Part shown: positions 16,237-25,065 of the stretch, piece by piece
How positions within the stretch are numbered: the stretch's first letter is position 1
Layout: the number at the start of each line of letters is the position of its first letter
Assembly (NCBI GenBank): GCA_031460455.1
Contig: JAVKTQ010000001.1
Location: forward strand, 434,001-498,000
DNA: 64,000 nucleotides
Direction of reading: 5' to 3'
DNA from: Sporomusaceae bacterium
Lineage (GTDB): Bacteria > Bacillota > Negativicutes > Sporomusales > UBA7701
Notes under the pieces: generated by a model
The model's input: the letters and a program-made list of their open reading frames with translations, nothing else
Database searches by the model: none
Told to the model about the DNA's origin: nothing
Made by a program: the position numbers and the translations under genes

Positions 16237-16267
16237 ATCAACCAATCATCCATTTTCTGGAAATATA

Positions 16268-16732
16268 TTACAGACCTTTGAGCAAGTTCGCCATTTCAAT
16301 AGCCGACACCGCCGCGTCAAACCCCTTGTTCCCCGCCTTCGTGCCGGCCCGTTCCACCGCCTGCTCGATCGTCTCGGTCGTCAGCACGCCGAAGATCGTC
16401 GGCACGCCGCTGTCCAGGCCCACGTGGCCGACTCCCTTGGCCACCTCGGCGCACACATAATCGAAATGGGGCGTGTTGCCGCGGATAACCGCGCCCAGGC
16501 AGATAACCGCGTCATAGCGCTTGCTTTCGGCCATCTTCTTCGCCACCAGCGGGATTTCGAACGCTCCCGGCACCCAGGCCAGCTCGATATCGTCCGCGGA
16601 CGCGCCATGGCGGGTAAGGGCATCCATCGCCCCGCCCACCAGTTTATTGGTAATGAACTCGTTAAACCGCGCGGCCACCACGCCGAACTTCAGTCCTTCG
16701 GCAACCAGGCCGCCTTCGTAAGTTTTAGCCAT
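16268..16732 (-). CDS. ribH: 6,7-dimethyl-8-ribityllumazine synthase
   Basis: A 154-residue lumazine synthase, which condenses the ribityl uracil with dihydroxybutanone phosphate in the penultimate step of riboflavin synthesis; it forms icosahedral or pentameric shells. Conserved pieces are [45 protein letters not shown] with the catalytic histidine, and [16 protein letters not shown]. The start codon ATG 16732 lies 4 bp after the ribBA stop. It is last of the four rib genes. Confidence 0.97.
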   Translation of the reverse strand: MAKTYEGGLVAEGLKFGVVAARFNEFITNKLVGGAMDALTRHGASADDIELAWVPGAFEIPLVAKKMAESKRYDAVICLGAVIRGNTPHFDYVCAEVAKGVGHVGLDSGVPTIFGVLTTETIEQAVERAGTKAGNKGFDAAVSAIEMANLLKGL

Positions 16733-16736
16733 CTTG

Positions 16737-17945
16737 TTACGCCTCCTCCGTCTTTTCGAGAATATGTCCCAGCTTCGATCTCTTCACCGACAGGTAACGC
16801 TGGTTGAAACGGTTGGCCTTCATCTCCAGCGGCACCCGCTCGGTTATTGTCAGCCCGTAGCCCTCCAGGGCCACCCGCTTGCGCGGGTTGTTGGTCAGCA
16901 GCCTGATGCTGCTCAGCCCCAGATCGCATAATATCTGAGCGCCGATGCCGTAATCCCTGAGGTCGGGGGCGAAGCCGAGAAGCTCGTTAGCCTCCACCGT
17001 ATCCTTGCCCCGGTCCTGCAGCGCATACGCGCGGATCTTATTCGCCAAGCCGATGCCGCGGCCTTCCTGGCGCATATACAGCAGCACGCCCGCCCCGGCG
17101 TCGTTGATCCGCCTGAGCGCCGTTGCCAGCTGTTCGCCGCAGTCGCAGCGCAGCGACCCAAGCACATCGCCGGTCAGGCACTCGGAGTGGACCCTCACCA
17201 GCACATTATCCAGGTTGGCCACATCCCCCTTCACGAGGGCCACATGGCACTGGTTGTCCAGCTCGCTCTCATAGGCCACCAGCTTGAAATCGCCGTACTT
17301 GGTCGGCAGCTTGGTCTCGGCCACGCGCACCACGAACCGCTCGTGGCGCTTGCGGTAACGGATGAGATCGGCGACGGTTATCATCTTCAGATTGTGTTTG
17401 GCGGCGAACTCTAAAAGCTGTGGCACCCGGGCCATCGTGCCGTCCTCGTTCATCACCTCGCAGATCACCCCGGCGGGATAAAGCCCGGCCATCTTGGCCA
17501 GATCGACCGACGCCTCGGTGTGTCCGGCCCGCCGCAGCACCCCGCCCTCGCGGTAGCGCAGGGGGAAAATGTGACCCGGCCGGCGGATATCGGCCGGCGT
17601 CGTGCTCGGGTCGAGCACCGTCCTGACCGTCAGGGCCCGCTCGTGCGCCGAGATGCCCGTAGTCACGCTCTCGGCGTCGATCGACACCGTGAACGCCGTG
17701 CACATTGTATCTGTGTTGTCGGTCACCATCAGCCCGATGTTGAGTTCGTCCAGGCGGCTGCCGACGACCGGCATGCAGATCAGCCCGCGGGCGTGGATCG
17801 CCATGAAATTGATTGCCTCCGGCGTAACCTTTTCGGCGGCGATAACCAGATCGCCCTCGTTCTCGCGGTCCTCGTCGTCGACGACGACAATCATCCGGCC
17901 GGCCCTGATATCCTCGATCGCTTCTTCGATAGTGTTGAATCCCAT
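16737..17945 (-). CDS. ribBA: Bifunctional 3,4-dihydroxy-2-butanone 4-phosphate synthase / GTP cyclohydrolase II
   Basis: A 402-residue fusion. The N-terminal RibB half has [16 protein letters not shown] and the acidic loop that binds Mg2+ and ribulose 5-phosphate, plus [16 protein letters not shown] and GHTEASVDL. The RibA half (from ~205) has [20 protein letters not shown], with the zinc cysteines C..CxC, then [13 protein letters not shown] and LTNNPRKR. It thus makes both riboflavin precursors. The start is ATG 17945, 14 bp after ribE. Control is by the FMN riboswitch at the head of the operon. Confidence 0.97.
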   Translation of the reverse strand: MGFNTIEEAIEDIRAGRMIVVVDDEDRENEGDLVIAAEKVTPEAINFMAIHARGLICMPVVGSRLDELNIGLMVTDNTDTMCTAFTVSIDAESVTTGISAHERALTVRTVLDPSTTPADIRRPGHIFPLRYREGGVLRRAGHTEASVDLAKMAGLYPAGVICEVMNEDGTMARVPQLLEFAAKHNLKMITVADLIRYRKRHERFVVRVAETKLPTKYGDFKLVAYESELDNQCHVALVKGDVANLDNVLVRVHSECLTGDVLGSLRCDCGEQLATALRRINDAGAGVLLYMRQEGRGIGLANKIRAYALQDRGKDTVEANELLGFAPDLRDYGIGAQILCDLGLSSIRLLTNNPRKRVALEGYGLTITERVPLEMKANRFNQRYLSVKRSKLGHILEKTEEA

Positions 17946-17958
17946 GCTAAATCCCCTC

Positions 17959-18618
17959 CTATAACGTAAAACCGTGTTCGGCCAGAAAACCGGCGCTCAG
18001 GCCCTTGCGGCCGCCGGCGCCCTGCGGCGGCGCCAGCCCCAGCAGCTTCTCCACATACTTGCCGATGACGTCGGCCTCCAGGTTGACCGGCGACCCAACC
18101 CCCTTGAACCCCAGCGTCGTAACCGCCGCCGTGTGGGGGATGAGGGAAACGGTGAACCAATCCGGCCCGGCCGCCACCACCGTCAGGCTGATGCCGTCGA
18201 TGGCGACCGACCCCTTTTCGACTATGTACCGCATCACCGCGGCCGGCGCCTCGATACGCACGATCACCGCATTGTCGTTTGTCTCCTTCGACCGGATGAC
18301 GCCCACACCGTCGATATGGCCGCTGACGATATGGCCGCCCAGCCGGTCGCCAACCCGTAGCGTCCGCTCCAGGTTGACGGCGTCGCCGCTCTTCAGCCCG
18401 GCCATCGCCGTCCGCTCCACCGTCTCCGGCATCACATCGGCCGTGAACCAGCTGTCGCTGAAGTCCACCACCGTCAGGCAGGTGCCGTTGACGGCGATGC
18501 TGTCGCCCAGCTTCACACCGGCCATGATCGCCTTCGCGCCCACCGTCAGCCGCACCGACCGCGCGCCGCGCGTCATCGACTTAACCCTGCCCAATTCTTC
18601 CACAAGCCCGGTAAACAT
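17959..18618 (-). CDS. ribE: Riboflavin synthase, alpha chain
   Basis: A 219-residue riboflavin synthase, which dismutates two lumazines to riboflavin. It starts [12 protein letters not shown] and contains two lumazine-binding repeats: [12 protein letters not shown] with [13 protein letters not shown] in the first, and [13 protein letters not shown] with [16 protein letters not shown] in the second. The start (ATG 18618) lies 38 bp inside the end of ribD, indicating tight coupling. The length is typical. Confidence 0.97.
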   Translation of the reverse strand: MFTGLVEELGRVKSMTRGARSVRLTVGAKAIMAGVKLGDSIAVNGTCLTVVDFSDSWFTADVMPETVERTAMAGLKSGDAVNLERTLRVGDRLGGHIVSGHIDGVGVIRSKETNDNAVIVRIEAPAAVMRYIVEKGSVAIDGISLTVVAAGPDWFTVSLIPHTAAVTTLGFKGVGSPVNLEADVIGKYVEKLLGLAPPQGAGGRKGLSAGFLAEHGFTL

Positions 18619-19732
18619 CGCGTCCCTCCCTCGCCGCCGGATAAGCGGTTATCAGAATATCGCCGTCCACAGCCTCGGCGCTCATATCCTCCAGCAGCAG
18701 CGCCCCGTCCACCGCGTCCGCGCCCGCGCCGCCCACCGGCCCTGGCGCCGCGGCGCCGCCGAATATCTTCGGCGCTACAAAGGCGTAAATCTTATCAATA
18801 ACGTTGGCGGCCAAAGCAGCCGCGTTAACTGCCGCTCCGCCCTCCACCAGCACGCTCGTCAGCTTGCGCTCGCCGAGCACGCGCCATAGGGCGCGGAGGT
18901 CGACGCCCGTCGCCCCCCGCGGCAGCACAAGCACCTCCGCTCCGGCGGCTTTCAAGGCCGCCACGTGTCCGGCCGGGGCCGCCTCCGTAACGGCGATGAT
19001 TGTCGGCGCCAGCCCGTCGGCCACCACCTTCGCGGTCAGCGGCGTGCGCGCCGCGCTGTCGACAACGATTCTGAGCGGGTTCTTGCCGCCGCCCTCAGGC
19101 AGGCGGGCAGTCAGCTCCGGGTCGTCGGCCAGCACCGTCCCCACCCCGACGAGGATGGCGTCGCACTCGTCGCGCAGCCGGTGGACGCGCTCGCGGGCCG
19201 CCGGCCCCGTAATCCATTTCGACAGGCCGCTACGGGTGGCGATCTTGCCGTCAAGCGTCATCGCCGTCTTCATAACCCCGAACGGCATCCCGGTCGTCAC
19301 CCACTTGAGGAACGCCTCGTTCAGCCTCGCAGCCTCCGCGGCCAGCACCCCCTCGACGACCTCGACGCCGGCGGCGCGCAGCCTGTCAAGCCCCTGGCCG
19401 CACACCTTCGGGTTGGGGTCGGTCATCGCCGCCACCACCTTCTTCACCCCGGCGGCGATCAGCGCGTCGGCGCACGGGCCGGTGCGGCCGAAATGGCAGC
19501 AAGGCTCCAGCGTCACATACACCGTCGCCCCGCGGGCCGCCTCGCCGGCAGCCGCCAGCGCGTGCACCTCGGCGTGCGGCGTGCCGGCGCACAGGTGGCA
19601 CCCCTCGCCGACAACCCTGCCATCCTTCACGACCAGCGCCCCCACCAGCGGGTTCGGGCTGGTGCGTCCGCACGCCCGGCGGGCAATCTCCAGCGCCTTG
19701 CGCATATAGGCAATATCCTGTACGTCGTACAT
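18581..19732 (-). CDS. ribD: Bifunctional riboflavin biosynthesis deaminase/reductase RibD
   Basis: A 383-residue fusion of a cytidine-deaminase-like domain and a reductase domain. The first has GTPHAEVHAL and TLEPCCHFGRTGPC, the zinc site. The second starts near PFGVMKTAMTLDGKIAT and includes ILVGVGTVLADDPELTAR and SVLVEGGAAVNAA. Both act on the pyrimidine intermediate. The start is ATG 19732, with GAGGTG about ten bases upstream; an in-frame TTG at 19741 would sit too close to that site. It is first in the rib operon, under an FMN riboswitch and terminator. Confidence 0.96.
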   Translation of the reverse strand: MYDVQDIAYMRKALEIARRACGRTSPNPLVGALVVKDGRVVGEGCHLCAGTPHAEVHALAAAGEAARGATVYVTLEPCCHFGRTGPCADALIAAGVKKVVAAMTDPNPKVCGQGLDRLRAAGVEVVEGVLAAEAARLNEAFLKWVTTGMPFGVMKTAMTLDGKIATRSGLSKWITGPAARERVHRLRDECDAILVGVGTVLADDPELTARLPEGGGKNPLRIVVDSAARTPLTAKVVADGLAPTIIAVTEAAPAGHVAALKAAGAEVLVLPRGATGVDLRALWRVLGERKLTSVLVEGGAAVNAAALAANVIDKIYAFVAPKIFGGAAAPGPVGGAGADAVDGALLLEDMSAEAVDGDILITAYPAAREGRDVYRACGRIGQG

Positions 19733-19782
19733 TACCTTCAAACACCTCTAACGCGGGTCCAACACTTAAACCTATTGTCCCC

Positions 19783-19830
19783 CGAAAATATAAACAGGCT
19801 GTCCGGAAAGTCTCACTTTCCCAACAGCCT
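19783..19830 (-). terminator. Terminator of the FMN riboswitch expression platform
   Basis: On the minus strand AGGCTGTTGGGAAAGT pairs with ACTTTCCGGACAGCCT around GAG, followed by GTTTATATTTT. It lies between the FMN aptamer and ribD, so premature termination when FMN is bound is the expected mechanism. Confidence 0.88.
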
Positions 19831-19885
19831 TTGCGGGCAATCGAAATACACAGGGACGCAGGCCTTACCCAGGCCTACGCAACCA

Positions 19886-20147
19886 GCCTTTTCCCATCCA
19901 GACTATACTGTCGGCCCCGGAATTCCACCGGGTCAGCCGCAAAAACGGCTCGCGGGCTTTTAAACCGCCGATCGGGAATTGAAGGTCGGCCGTTGATAAC
20001 CCCACATCTGCGTTGTTGGCCCTCCGGGCGCTCCCGCCAACGTACGAAAAGTACGTTTCCGGTCGCGTCCTCGGTCCGCCTAGCATCTGCGGGGTTCTGA
20101 ACGGCCTCGTGCCGTTCCAGCTCCGCTTCTCACCCTGCCCCAAAGGC
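19886..20147 (-). promoter_or_regulatory. FMN riboswitch (RFN element) with a long insertion in P2
   Basis: All conserved blocks are present on the minus strand: GGGGCAGGGTGA, then AATTCCCGATCGGCGG, AAAGCCCGCGAGCC, CTGACCCGGTGGAATTCCGG, GGCCGACAGTATAGTCTGGA and TGGGAAAAGGC. P1 closes between GCCTTTGGGG and GGGAAAAGGC. In standard RFN elements only a few bases separate GGGTG from TTCCC; here about 150 bases lie between (19981-20130), mostly a copy of the dispersed palindromic repeat. The remaining aptamer looks intact. It controls ribD-ribE-ribBA-ribH. Confidence 0.93.
19988..20106. repeat. Dispersed palindromic repeat inside the FMN riboswitch
   Basis: A 119-bp copy running from GGCCGTTGATAACCCCAC to GGGGTTCTGAACGGCC, with complementary termini and a central CGTACGAAAAGTACG hairpin. 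It shares the arms and the CATCTG blocks with the copies at 33362 and 48655. Confidence 0.85.
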
Positions 20148-20170
20148 ATTGTATTCTTTTGACAATAACT

Positions 20171-20199
20171 ATACTAGCACTTTCCTCCGGCCCGGTCAA
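20171..20199 (-). promoter_or_regulatory. Sigma-A promoter of the riboflavin operon
   Basis: TTGACC (20199-20194), a 17-base spacer and TAGTAT (20176-20171) on the minus strand. The expected start is about 15 bases before the P1 stem of the FMN riboswitch. The -35 box overlaps the rpe stop codon. Confidence 0.65.
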
Positions 20200-20843
20200 G
20201 ACCCCCGCAGCGCGCGGATGGCTGCCGCCATATCGGACGCGCCGTAAACCGCCGACCCGGCCACAAGGATATTCGCCCCCGCCGCCGCCACCTGGCGGGC
20301 GTTATCGGGGATTATGCCGCCGTCCACCTCGATATCCACCGTCAACTTGCGCGCCTCTATCATCCGCCGCAGGCGCCTGATCTTATCGACCATCGTCGGG
20401 ATGAACTTTTGGCCGCCGAAGCCCGGATTAACCGTCATCAACAGCACCATGTCCACGTAGTCCAGCACCTCTTCCACCGCCGACAGCGGCGTGGACGGGT
20501 TCAGGGACACCCCCGCCTTCGCCCCCTGTTCGCGGATGGACTGCACCAGCCGGTGAAGGTGCGGCGCCGTCTCGGCATGAACGGTCACGATATCCGCCCC
20601 CGCCTTGATGAACGGCGTCACCATCGCCTCAGGGTTGGCAATCATCAGATGCACATCGAAAGGCAGGTCGGTCGTCTTGCGGATAGCCGCCACCACCGGC
20701 GGGCCGATGGTCAGGTTGGGCACGAAATGGCCGTCCATGACATCGACATGGATGAGGTCGGCGCCGGCATCCGCCACGCGGCGGATCTCGCCGCCGAGGT
20801 CGGCGAAGTCGGCCGACAGGATCGAAGGGGCGATTCTTGTCAT
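20196..20843 (-). CDS. rpe: Ribulose-phosphate 3-epimerase
   Basis: A 215-residue TIM-barrel epimerase that interconverts ribulose 5-phosphate and xylulose 5-phosphate in the pentose phosphate pathway. Signature pieces are [53 protein letters not shown] and VDGGIIPDN with the catalytic aspartates and histidines. The start is ATG 20843, overlapping nothing and 1 bp after the rsgA stop. It is the last gene of the prkC-rsgA-rpe group, as in other Firmicutes, and supplies precursors close to the riboflavin operon by position only. Confidence 0.97.
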   Translation of the reverse strand: MTRIAPSILSADFADLGGEIRRVADAGADLIHVDVMDGHFVPNLTIGPPVVAAIRKTTDLPFDVHLMIANPEAMVTPFIKAGADIVTVHAETAPHLHRLVQSIREQGAKAGVSLNPSTPLSAVEEVLDYVDMVLLMTVNPGFGGQKFIPTMVDKIRRLRRMIEARKLTVDIEVDGGIIPDNARQVAAAGANILVAGSAVYGASDMAAAIRALRGS

Positions 20844-20844
20844 C

Positions 20845-21720
20845 TCAAAATCCTTTCTTGCCGGCGCGGATCTCCTCCAGCACCTCCAGGTAAGAATCGT
20901 AGCGGCTGCGGACTATCCTGCCCTCGGTCACCGCCTGTTTGACGGCGCATTGGGGCTCCTTTATGTGCAGGCAGGTGGAAAACTTGCAATCCGGCGCCAC
21001 GGCGGCGATGTCCGGGAAGTAATACGGGAGATCCTGCTCGCCGATTTCGGCGAACTCAGTCAGGCTGAAGCCGGGCGTATCGACCACGAAACCGCCCCCG
21101 GCCAGCGGCAGCAGCTCGGCAAAACGGGTCGTATGCTTGCCGCGGCCGATCTTGTGGCTCACCTCGCCGGTCACCAGCGCCAGCCCCGGCTGCAGTGCGT
21201 TCAGCAGGCTCGACTTGCCTGCCCCCGAAGGCCCCGCAAACACCGTGATGCGTTCGTACAGGCGCTCGCGCAGCTCCTCAATCCCGCTGCCCGTCTTGGC
21301 AGAAACCATAATAACGGGGTAGCCGACCGACCGATAAACCTCGGCCAGCTGCGCCAATGCCGACGTATCGGCGATATCGGTCTTGTTGATGCACAGGATG
21401 GCCTCCAGCCCCGACCATTCGGCCAGCACCAGGAATCTGTCCACCAGCGCCGTGCCGATATCGGGATTGGCGGCGGCGAATGTCAGCACCACCTGGTCGA
21501 CATTGGCCACCATCGGGCGTCTCAGCAGACTGCGCCGCGGCATTATCTCCTCGATGACCCCTTTGTCCGGGCCGGCGGAGCTGTAACCGACCTCATCGCC
21601 CACCAGGAGGGAAAACCGCTCCTTCTTGAACCGCCCGCGCAGCGAACAGGCTGTCACCTTGCCACCCGTCTGGACGTAGTAATAGCTACTGTAGGCTTTT
21701 ACTACTACACCTAGTAGCAT
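20845..21720 (-). CDS. rsgA: Ribosome small subunit-dependent GTPase RsgA
   Basis: A 291-residue circularly permuted GTPase that acts late in 30S maturation. An N-terminal OB domain is followed by G4 (INKTD), then G1 ([11 protein letters not shown]), switch I region GKHTTRF and G3 (DTPGFS), the permuted order that defines the family. The C-terminal zinc knuckle is [14 protein letters not shown]. The start ATG 21720 has GGAGGGAAT upstream. It sits between prkC and rpe, the conserved Firmicutes order. Confidence 0.97.
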   Translation of the reverse strand: MLLGVVVKAYSSYYYVQTGGKVTACSLRGRFKKERFSLLVGDEVGYSSAGPDKGVIEEIMPRRSLLRRPMVANVDQVVLTFAAANPDIGTALVDRFLVLAEWSGLEAILCINKTDIADTSALAQLAEVYRSVGYPVIMVSAKTGSGIEELRERLYERITVFAGPSGAGKSSLLNALQPGLALVTGEVSHKIGRGKHTTRFAELLPLAGGGFVVDTPGFSLTEFAEIGEQDLPYYFPDIAAVAPDCKFSTCLHIKEPQCAVKQAVTEGRIVRSRYDSYLEVLEEIRAGKKGF

Positions 21721-21777
21721 ATTCCCTCCTGTATTTATCGTTATTAAGAGCGGCTCAAATGCCCGTTGGGAGCGGTC

Positions 21778-23646
21778 CTATAACACCTGTTCCTGGAAAA
21801 GCACCCCGTTTATATACACCTGCACCCTCACCTGGCCCACGCCTTCCACCGTCTTATCGACGCGGTCGCCCGGCCGGTGAACATTCTCATAAACCACACG
21901 GCGGCCATTGCTGTCGGTCACCACGATCTGGATCGCCTGCCGGATGGGGCCCTCCGGCACCGTTATCTGCACCACCGCCCGCTTGACCGCCCCGGCAGCG
22001 CTTCTCGCCGCCTGCAGGTCGATCGACGAACCCTCCAGCACCTCGCTGCCGGGGGCCGGGTTCTGGCCGATGATCGTGCCTGGCGGATAACGGTCGCTCG
22101 AGCCTTCCGTCACCGAGCCGACCTTGAGCTTCAGGCTCTCGAGCTGGGTAGTCACCGTGCTCAAAGGCGTTCCGCGCAAATCGGGCAGGATTATTTTGCG
22201 CGGCCCCGCCCCCTTGCTGACCGTCAGATCGATGGGCGACCCCTTGCCGACCTGGGCGGGCGGCCGGGGATTCTGGGCGATGACGGTATCGGCCGGCGTA
22301 TCGGCTGCGTACTGTTCTTCCACCCGGCCGAGCGTCAGCCCGGCGTTCTTGATCGCGAGCTCGGCGTCGCGGCGCTTCATGCCGCGCAAGTCCGGCACGA
22401 CGGTGATCTCCGGCCCCTTGCTGACGACGATCATGACGGTGCGTTGTTCTTTCACCGTCGCCCCCGCCTCCGGGCTCTGGGAAATAACGTAGCCGGAAAT
22501 GACTTTATCGTGGAAGGCGTCGGTCACCGATACGCGGAGATTATTGCTGAGGATGATGTTGCGGGCCGTATCGACCTGCTTGCCGACGACGCTCGGCACA
22601 ACAACCTCGTTCGTGCTCCAGAATTTGCCAAACGCCAGGAAAGCGCCGGCGGCGAACGCGATTACAAGCAGTCCGGCCAGCGCCCACAGCCAGGTGCGCT
22701 TGTTGCGCGCTCCCGACGGTGGCCCCTCAGGCCCATCGCCATTGGCCGGCGGCTCAGGCACATCCACCCGCGGCAGCACCTGGGTCGGGAAATCCTCCTT
22801 CGACAAGCGGCGGGTGTGGTCGTCACGCAGGTAGTGCTGGGCCGAGCGAAGATCGGCGATCATCGCCCCGACATCGGTAAACCGCTGTTCCGGGTTCTTG
22901 GCCATTGCCTTGAGCACCAGCGCCTCCAGGATAGGCGGCACCGCCGGATTGATTTCCCTGAGCGGCTGCGGATCGTCCTGCAGATGCTTGATCGCGATGC
23001 TGATCGGCGTCTCGCCGGTGAACGGCACCACCCCGGTAAGCATCTCGTACATCACCGCGCCGAGCGAATAAATGTCCGACTTGGCGCTCACCGGCGCGCC
23101 CTTGGCCTGCTCCGGCGAGAAATAATGCACCGAGCCGATGATCGTACCCGTCTGCGTCATCGTAGCCGAGGTAACGGCTCGGGCGATGCCGAAATCGGTC
23201 ACCTTCACCCGGCCCGTGCGGGTCATAAGGATATTGTGGGGCTTGATGTCACAGTGGACGATATTGTTCTGATGGGCGTGTTCGAGCGCCTCGGCGATCT
23301 CCAGCGCGACGCGCACCGCGGTCTCCACCGGCAACGGCCCCTCGCGCACGATCCTGTCCTTGAGCGTCTCGCCCGATATGTACTCCATCACAATATAATA
23401 GCTGTCGTCATCACGGCCGACATCGTATATGTTCACGATGTTGGGATGGGAAAGCCTTGCCGCCGCCTGCGCCTCGCGGCGGAAACGGGTAACGAACTCC
23501 TCGTCGTCGGTAAACTGGGACCGCAGCACCTTCACCGCCACCGACCTGTCCAAAAGCTTGTCGTGGGCGCGGTAAACATCGGCCATGCCGCCGCCGCCGA
23601 CCCGTTCCAAAATCGTATAACGATTATCGAGTGTACGATTGATCAA
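21778..23646 (-). CDS. prkC: PASTA-domain Ser/Thr protein kinase (PrkC/PknB)
   Basis: A 622-residue membrane kinase that senses cell-wall fragments and phosphorylates wall, division and translation proteins. The start is taken as TTG 23646, since AGGGGG stands eight bases before it; this gives the typical MINRTLDNRYTIL. The kinase domain (1-265) has GGGGMADVYRA, VAVKVLR, HCDIKPHNIL (HCD instead of the usual HRD), DFGIA and APE-like SPEQAKG. One transmembrane helix lies near residue 320 (LWALAGLLVIAFAAGAF). Three PASTA repeats follow (VPSVVGKQ, VPDLRGMK, LPDLRGTP). An additional ~75-residue tail ends the protein. It follows stp, ftsW and pbp in one operon. Confidence 0.95.
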   Translation of the reverse strand: MINRTLDNRYTILERVGGGGMADVYRAHDKLLDRSVAVKVLRSQFTDDEEFVTRFRREAQAAARLSHPNIVNIYDVGRDDDSYYIVMEYISGETLKDRIVREGPLPVETAVRVALEIAEALEHAHQNNIVHCDIKPHNILMTRTGRVKVTDFGIARAVTSATMTQTGTIIGSVHYFSPEQAKGAPVSAKSDIYSLGAVMYEMLTGVVPFTGETPISIAIKHLQDDPQPLREINPAVPPILEALVLKAMAKNPEQRFTDVGAMIADLRSAQHYLRDDHTRRLSKEDFPTQVLPRVDVPEPPANGDGPEGPPSGARNKRTWLWALAGLLVIAFAAGAFLAFGKFWSTNEVVVPSVVGKQVDTARNIILSNNLRVSVTDAFHDKVISGYVISQSPEAGATVKEQRTVMIVVSKGPEITVVPDLRGMKRRDAELAIKNAGLTLGRVEEQYAADTPADTVIAQNPRPPAQVGKGSPIDLTVSKGAGPRKIILPDLRGTPLSTVTTQLESLKLKVGSVTEGSSDRYPPGTIIGQNPAPGSEVLEGSSIDLQAARSAAGAVKRAVVQITVPEGPIRQAIQIVVTDSNGRRVVYENVHRPGDRVDKTVEGVGQVRVQVYINGVLFQEQVL

Positions 23647-23658
23647 GACTCTCACCCC

Positions 23659-25065
23659 CTATCGCAATGCTCTCGCCATAACTTGCCGGGCAATCGGCGC
23701 AGCCACCTCGCCGCCCGCGCCGCCGTTCTCCACGACGACCGCGACCGCGATCTCCGGCTCTTCCGCCGGCGCAAACCCGATGAACCAGGCGTGAGGCGCA
23801 CCGTGTGGATTCTCGGCCGTCCCCGTCTTGCCGGCCACCTTGACCCCGCCGATACGGGCCGCATAGCCCGTGCCGGAGCTTACCACCTGCTGCATCATCC
23901 GGCTTACCTCCGCAGCCGTCGCCGGGCTCGTCGCCGCGGCGAACTCGACGCTGCCGAACTGCCTGAGCACCGCGCCGTCAGGCGCGGACACCCTGCTCAC
24001 CAAAAACGGCTTCAGCATCGTCCCCCGGTCGGCGAACGCCGCCGCCAGCATCGCCATCCTCAGCGGCGTCACCAGCAGGCTGCCCTGGCCTATACCCGTC
24101 TGGGCGAGATCGCCGTCCCCCAGCCGGCCGAAATCCGGCAAGCGGCTGGACGCCTCGGCAAAATCCCCGCCGAAGGGCCGCGCGAAAGCGAACCGGTCGA
24201 AAGCCTTGGCCATCCGGTTGCGGCCCAGCTCCAGCGACAGGCGGCCGAACGTCACATTGCAGGACACCGCCAGCGCCTCCTCGAGGTCGACTTTGCCGTG
24301 GGCCGTGTTGTTCGATTCGTTCAAAACGTAATCAGGGCCGATCTTGAACGAACCCGGACAATCATATGTTTTCCGGTTATCGGTTATTTTCTCCGTCAAA
24401 GCCGCCTCGGCCACCAGCACCTTAAGCGTCGAGCCGGGCGGATACAGACCCTGCACGGCCCGGTTCAAGAGCGGGCTGCCGTCTGCGCCGACGATCTCCT
24501 TCCAGTCCTCGTCAACCGCCTCCGGCTCGAAAGCCGGCCGGCTGACCATCACCAGCACCGCGCCGCTGCGGGGCGCAATCGCCACCACCGCGCCGCGCCG
24601 GTTGCCCAAAGCCCGATAGGCCGTCTCCTGTAAATCGCCGTCAAGCGTCAGCGTAATGCTGTTGCCCGCCTTCGCCGTCCATAGGCCGGTGATCGGCCCG
24701 AAACGGCGCTCGGGGTTGTTCATGCCGGAAAGCTCGCCGTTGAAAGCGCTCTCCACCCCCGACTGGCCGTAGCGCGGGCTCGAATAGCCGACGACATGGG
24801 CGGCTATCGCCCCGTAGGGGTAATGGCGGACATACCTGCCCTCCCCATCCTTTTTGCTGAAAGCCAGCTTCTCGCCCCGCCGGTCGAAAACAGTCCCCCG
24901 TTCCACCTTCTCGGCGGCCGCCGCCGTGCGGCGGTTGAGGGGATGCCCGGCAAGATAATCGCTTTGCACCACCTGGATATACGACAGGTAAAGGAACAAC
25001 ACCGCCAACAGACCGAGGAGGGCAAACGCGGTGCGACGAATGCTGGCGCGCAGACTGTCAAGCAT
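23659..25065 (-). CDS. Class B penicillin-binding protein (PbpA/FtsI-like transpeptidase)
   Basis: A 468-residue peptidoglycan transpeptidase with one N-terminal transmembrane helix (LLGLLAVLFLYLSYIQVV). The active-site triad is PGSTLK (~209, the serine nucleophile), SCN (~266) and KTGTAEN (~410). It lacks a C-terminal PASTA region, and the kinase next door provides that instead. It resembles actinobacterial PbpA, which pairs with RodA/FtsW. Its start overlaps the ftsW end by 8 bp, so the SEDS glycosyltransferase and this transpeptidase are coproduced, as expected for their complex. Confidence 0.93.
   Translation of the reverse strand: MLDSLRASIRRTAFALLGLLAVLFLYLSYIQVVQSDYLAGHPLNRRTAAAAEKVERGTVFDRRGEKLAFSKKDGEGRYVRHYPYGAIAAHVVGYSSPRYGQSGVESAFNGELSGMNNPERRFGPITGLWTAKAGNSITLTLDGDLQETAYRALGNRRGAVVAIAPRSGAVLVMVSRPAFEPEAVDEDWKEIVGADGSPLLNRAVQGLYPPGSTLKVLVAEAALTEKITDNRKTYDCPGSFKIGPDYVLNESNNTAHGKVDLEEALAVSCNVTFGRLSLELGRNRMAKAFDRFAFARPFGGDFAEASSRLPDFGRLGDGDLAQTGIGQGSLLVTPLRMAMLAAAFADRGTMLKPFLVSRVSAPDGAVLRQFGSVEFAAATSPATAAEVSRMMQQVVSSGTGYAARIGGVKVAGKTGTAENPHGAPHAWFIGFAPAEEPEIAVAVVVENGGAGGEVAAPIARQVMARALR

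Noticed and set aside
21877-24633. 918-codon plus-strand frame opposite prkC and the PBP gene
   Set aside because: Spans two genes on the other strand without any recognisable motif; an artefact of GC bias.
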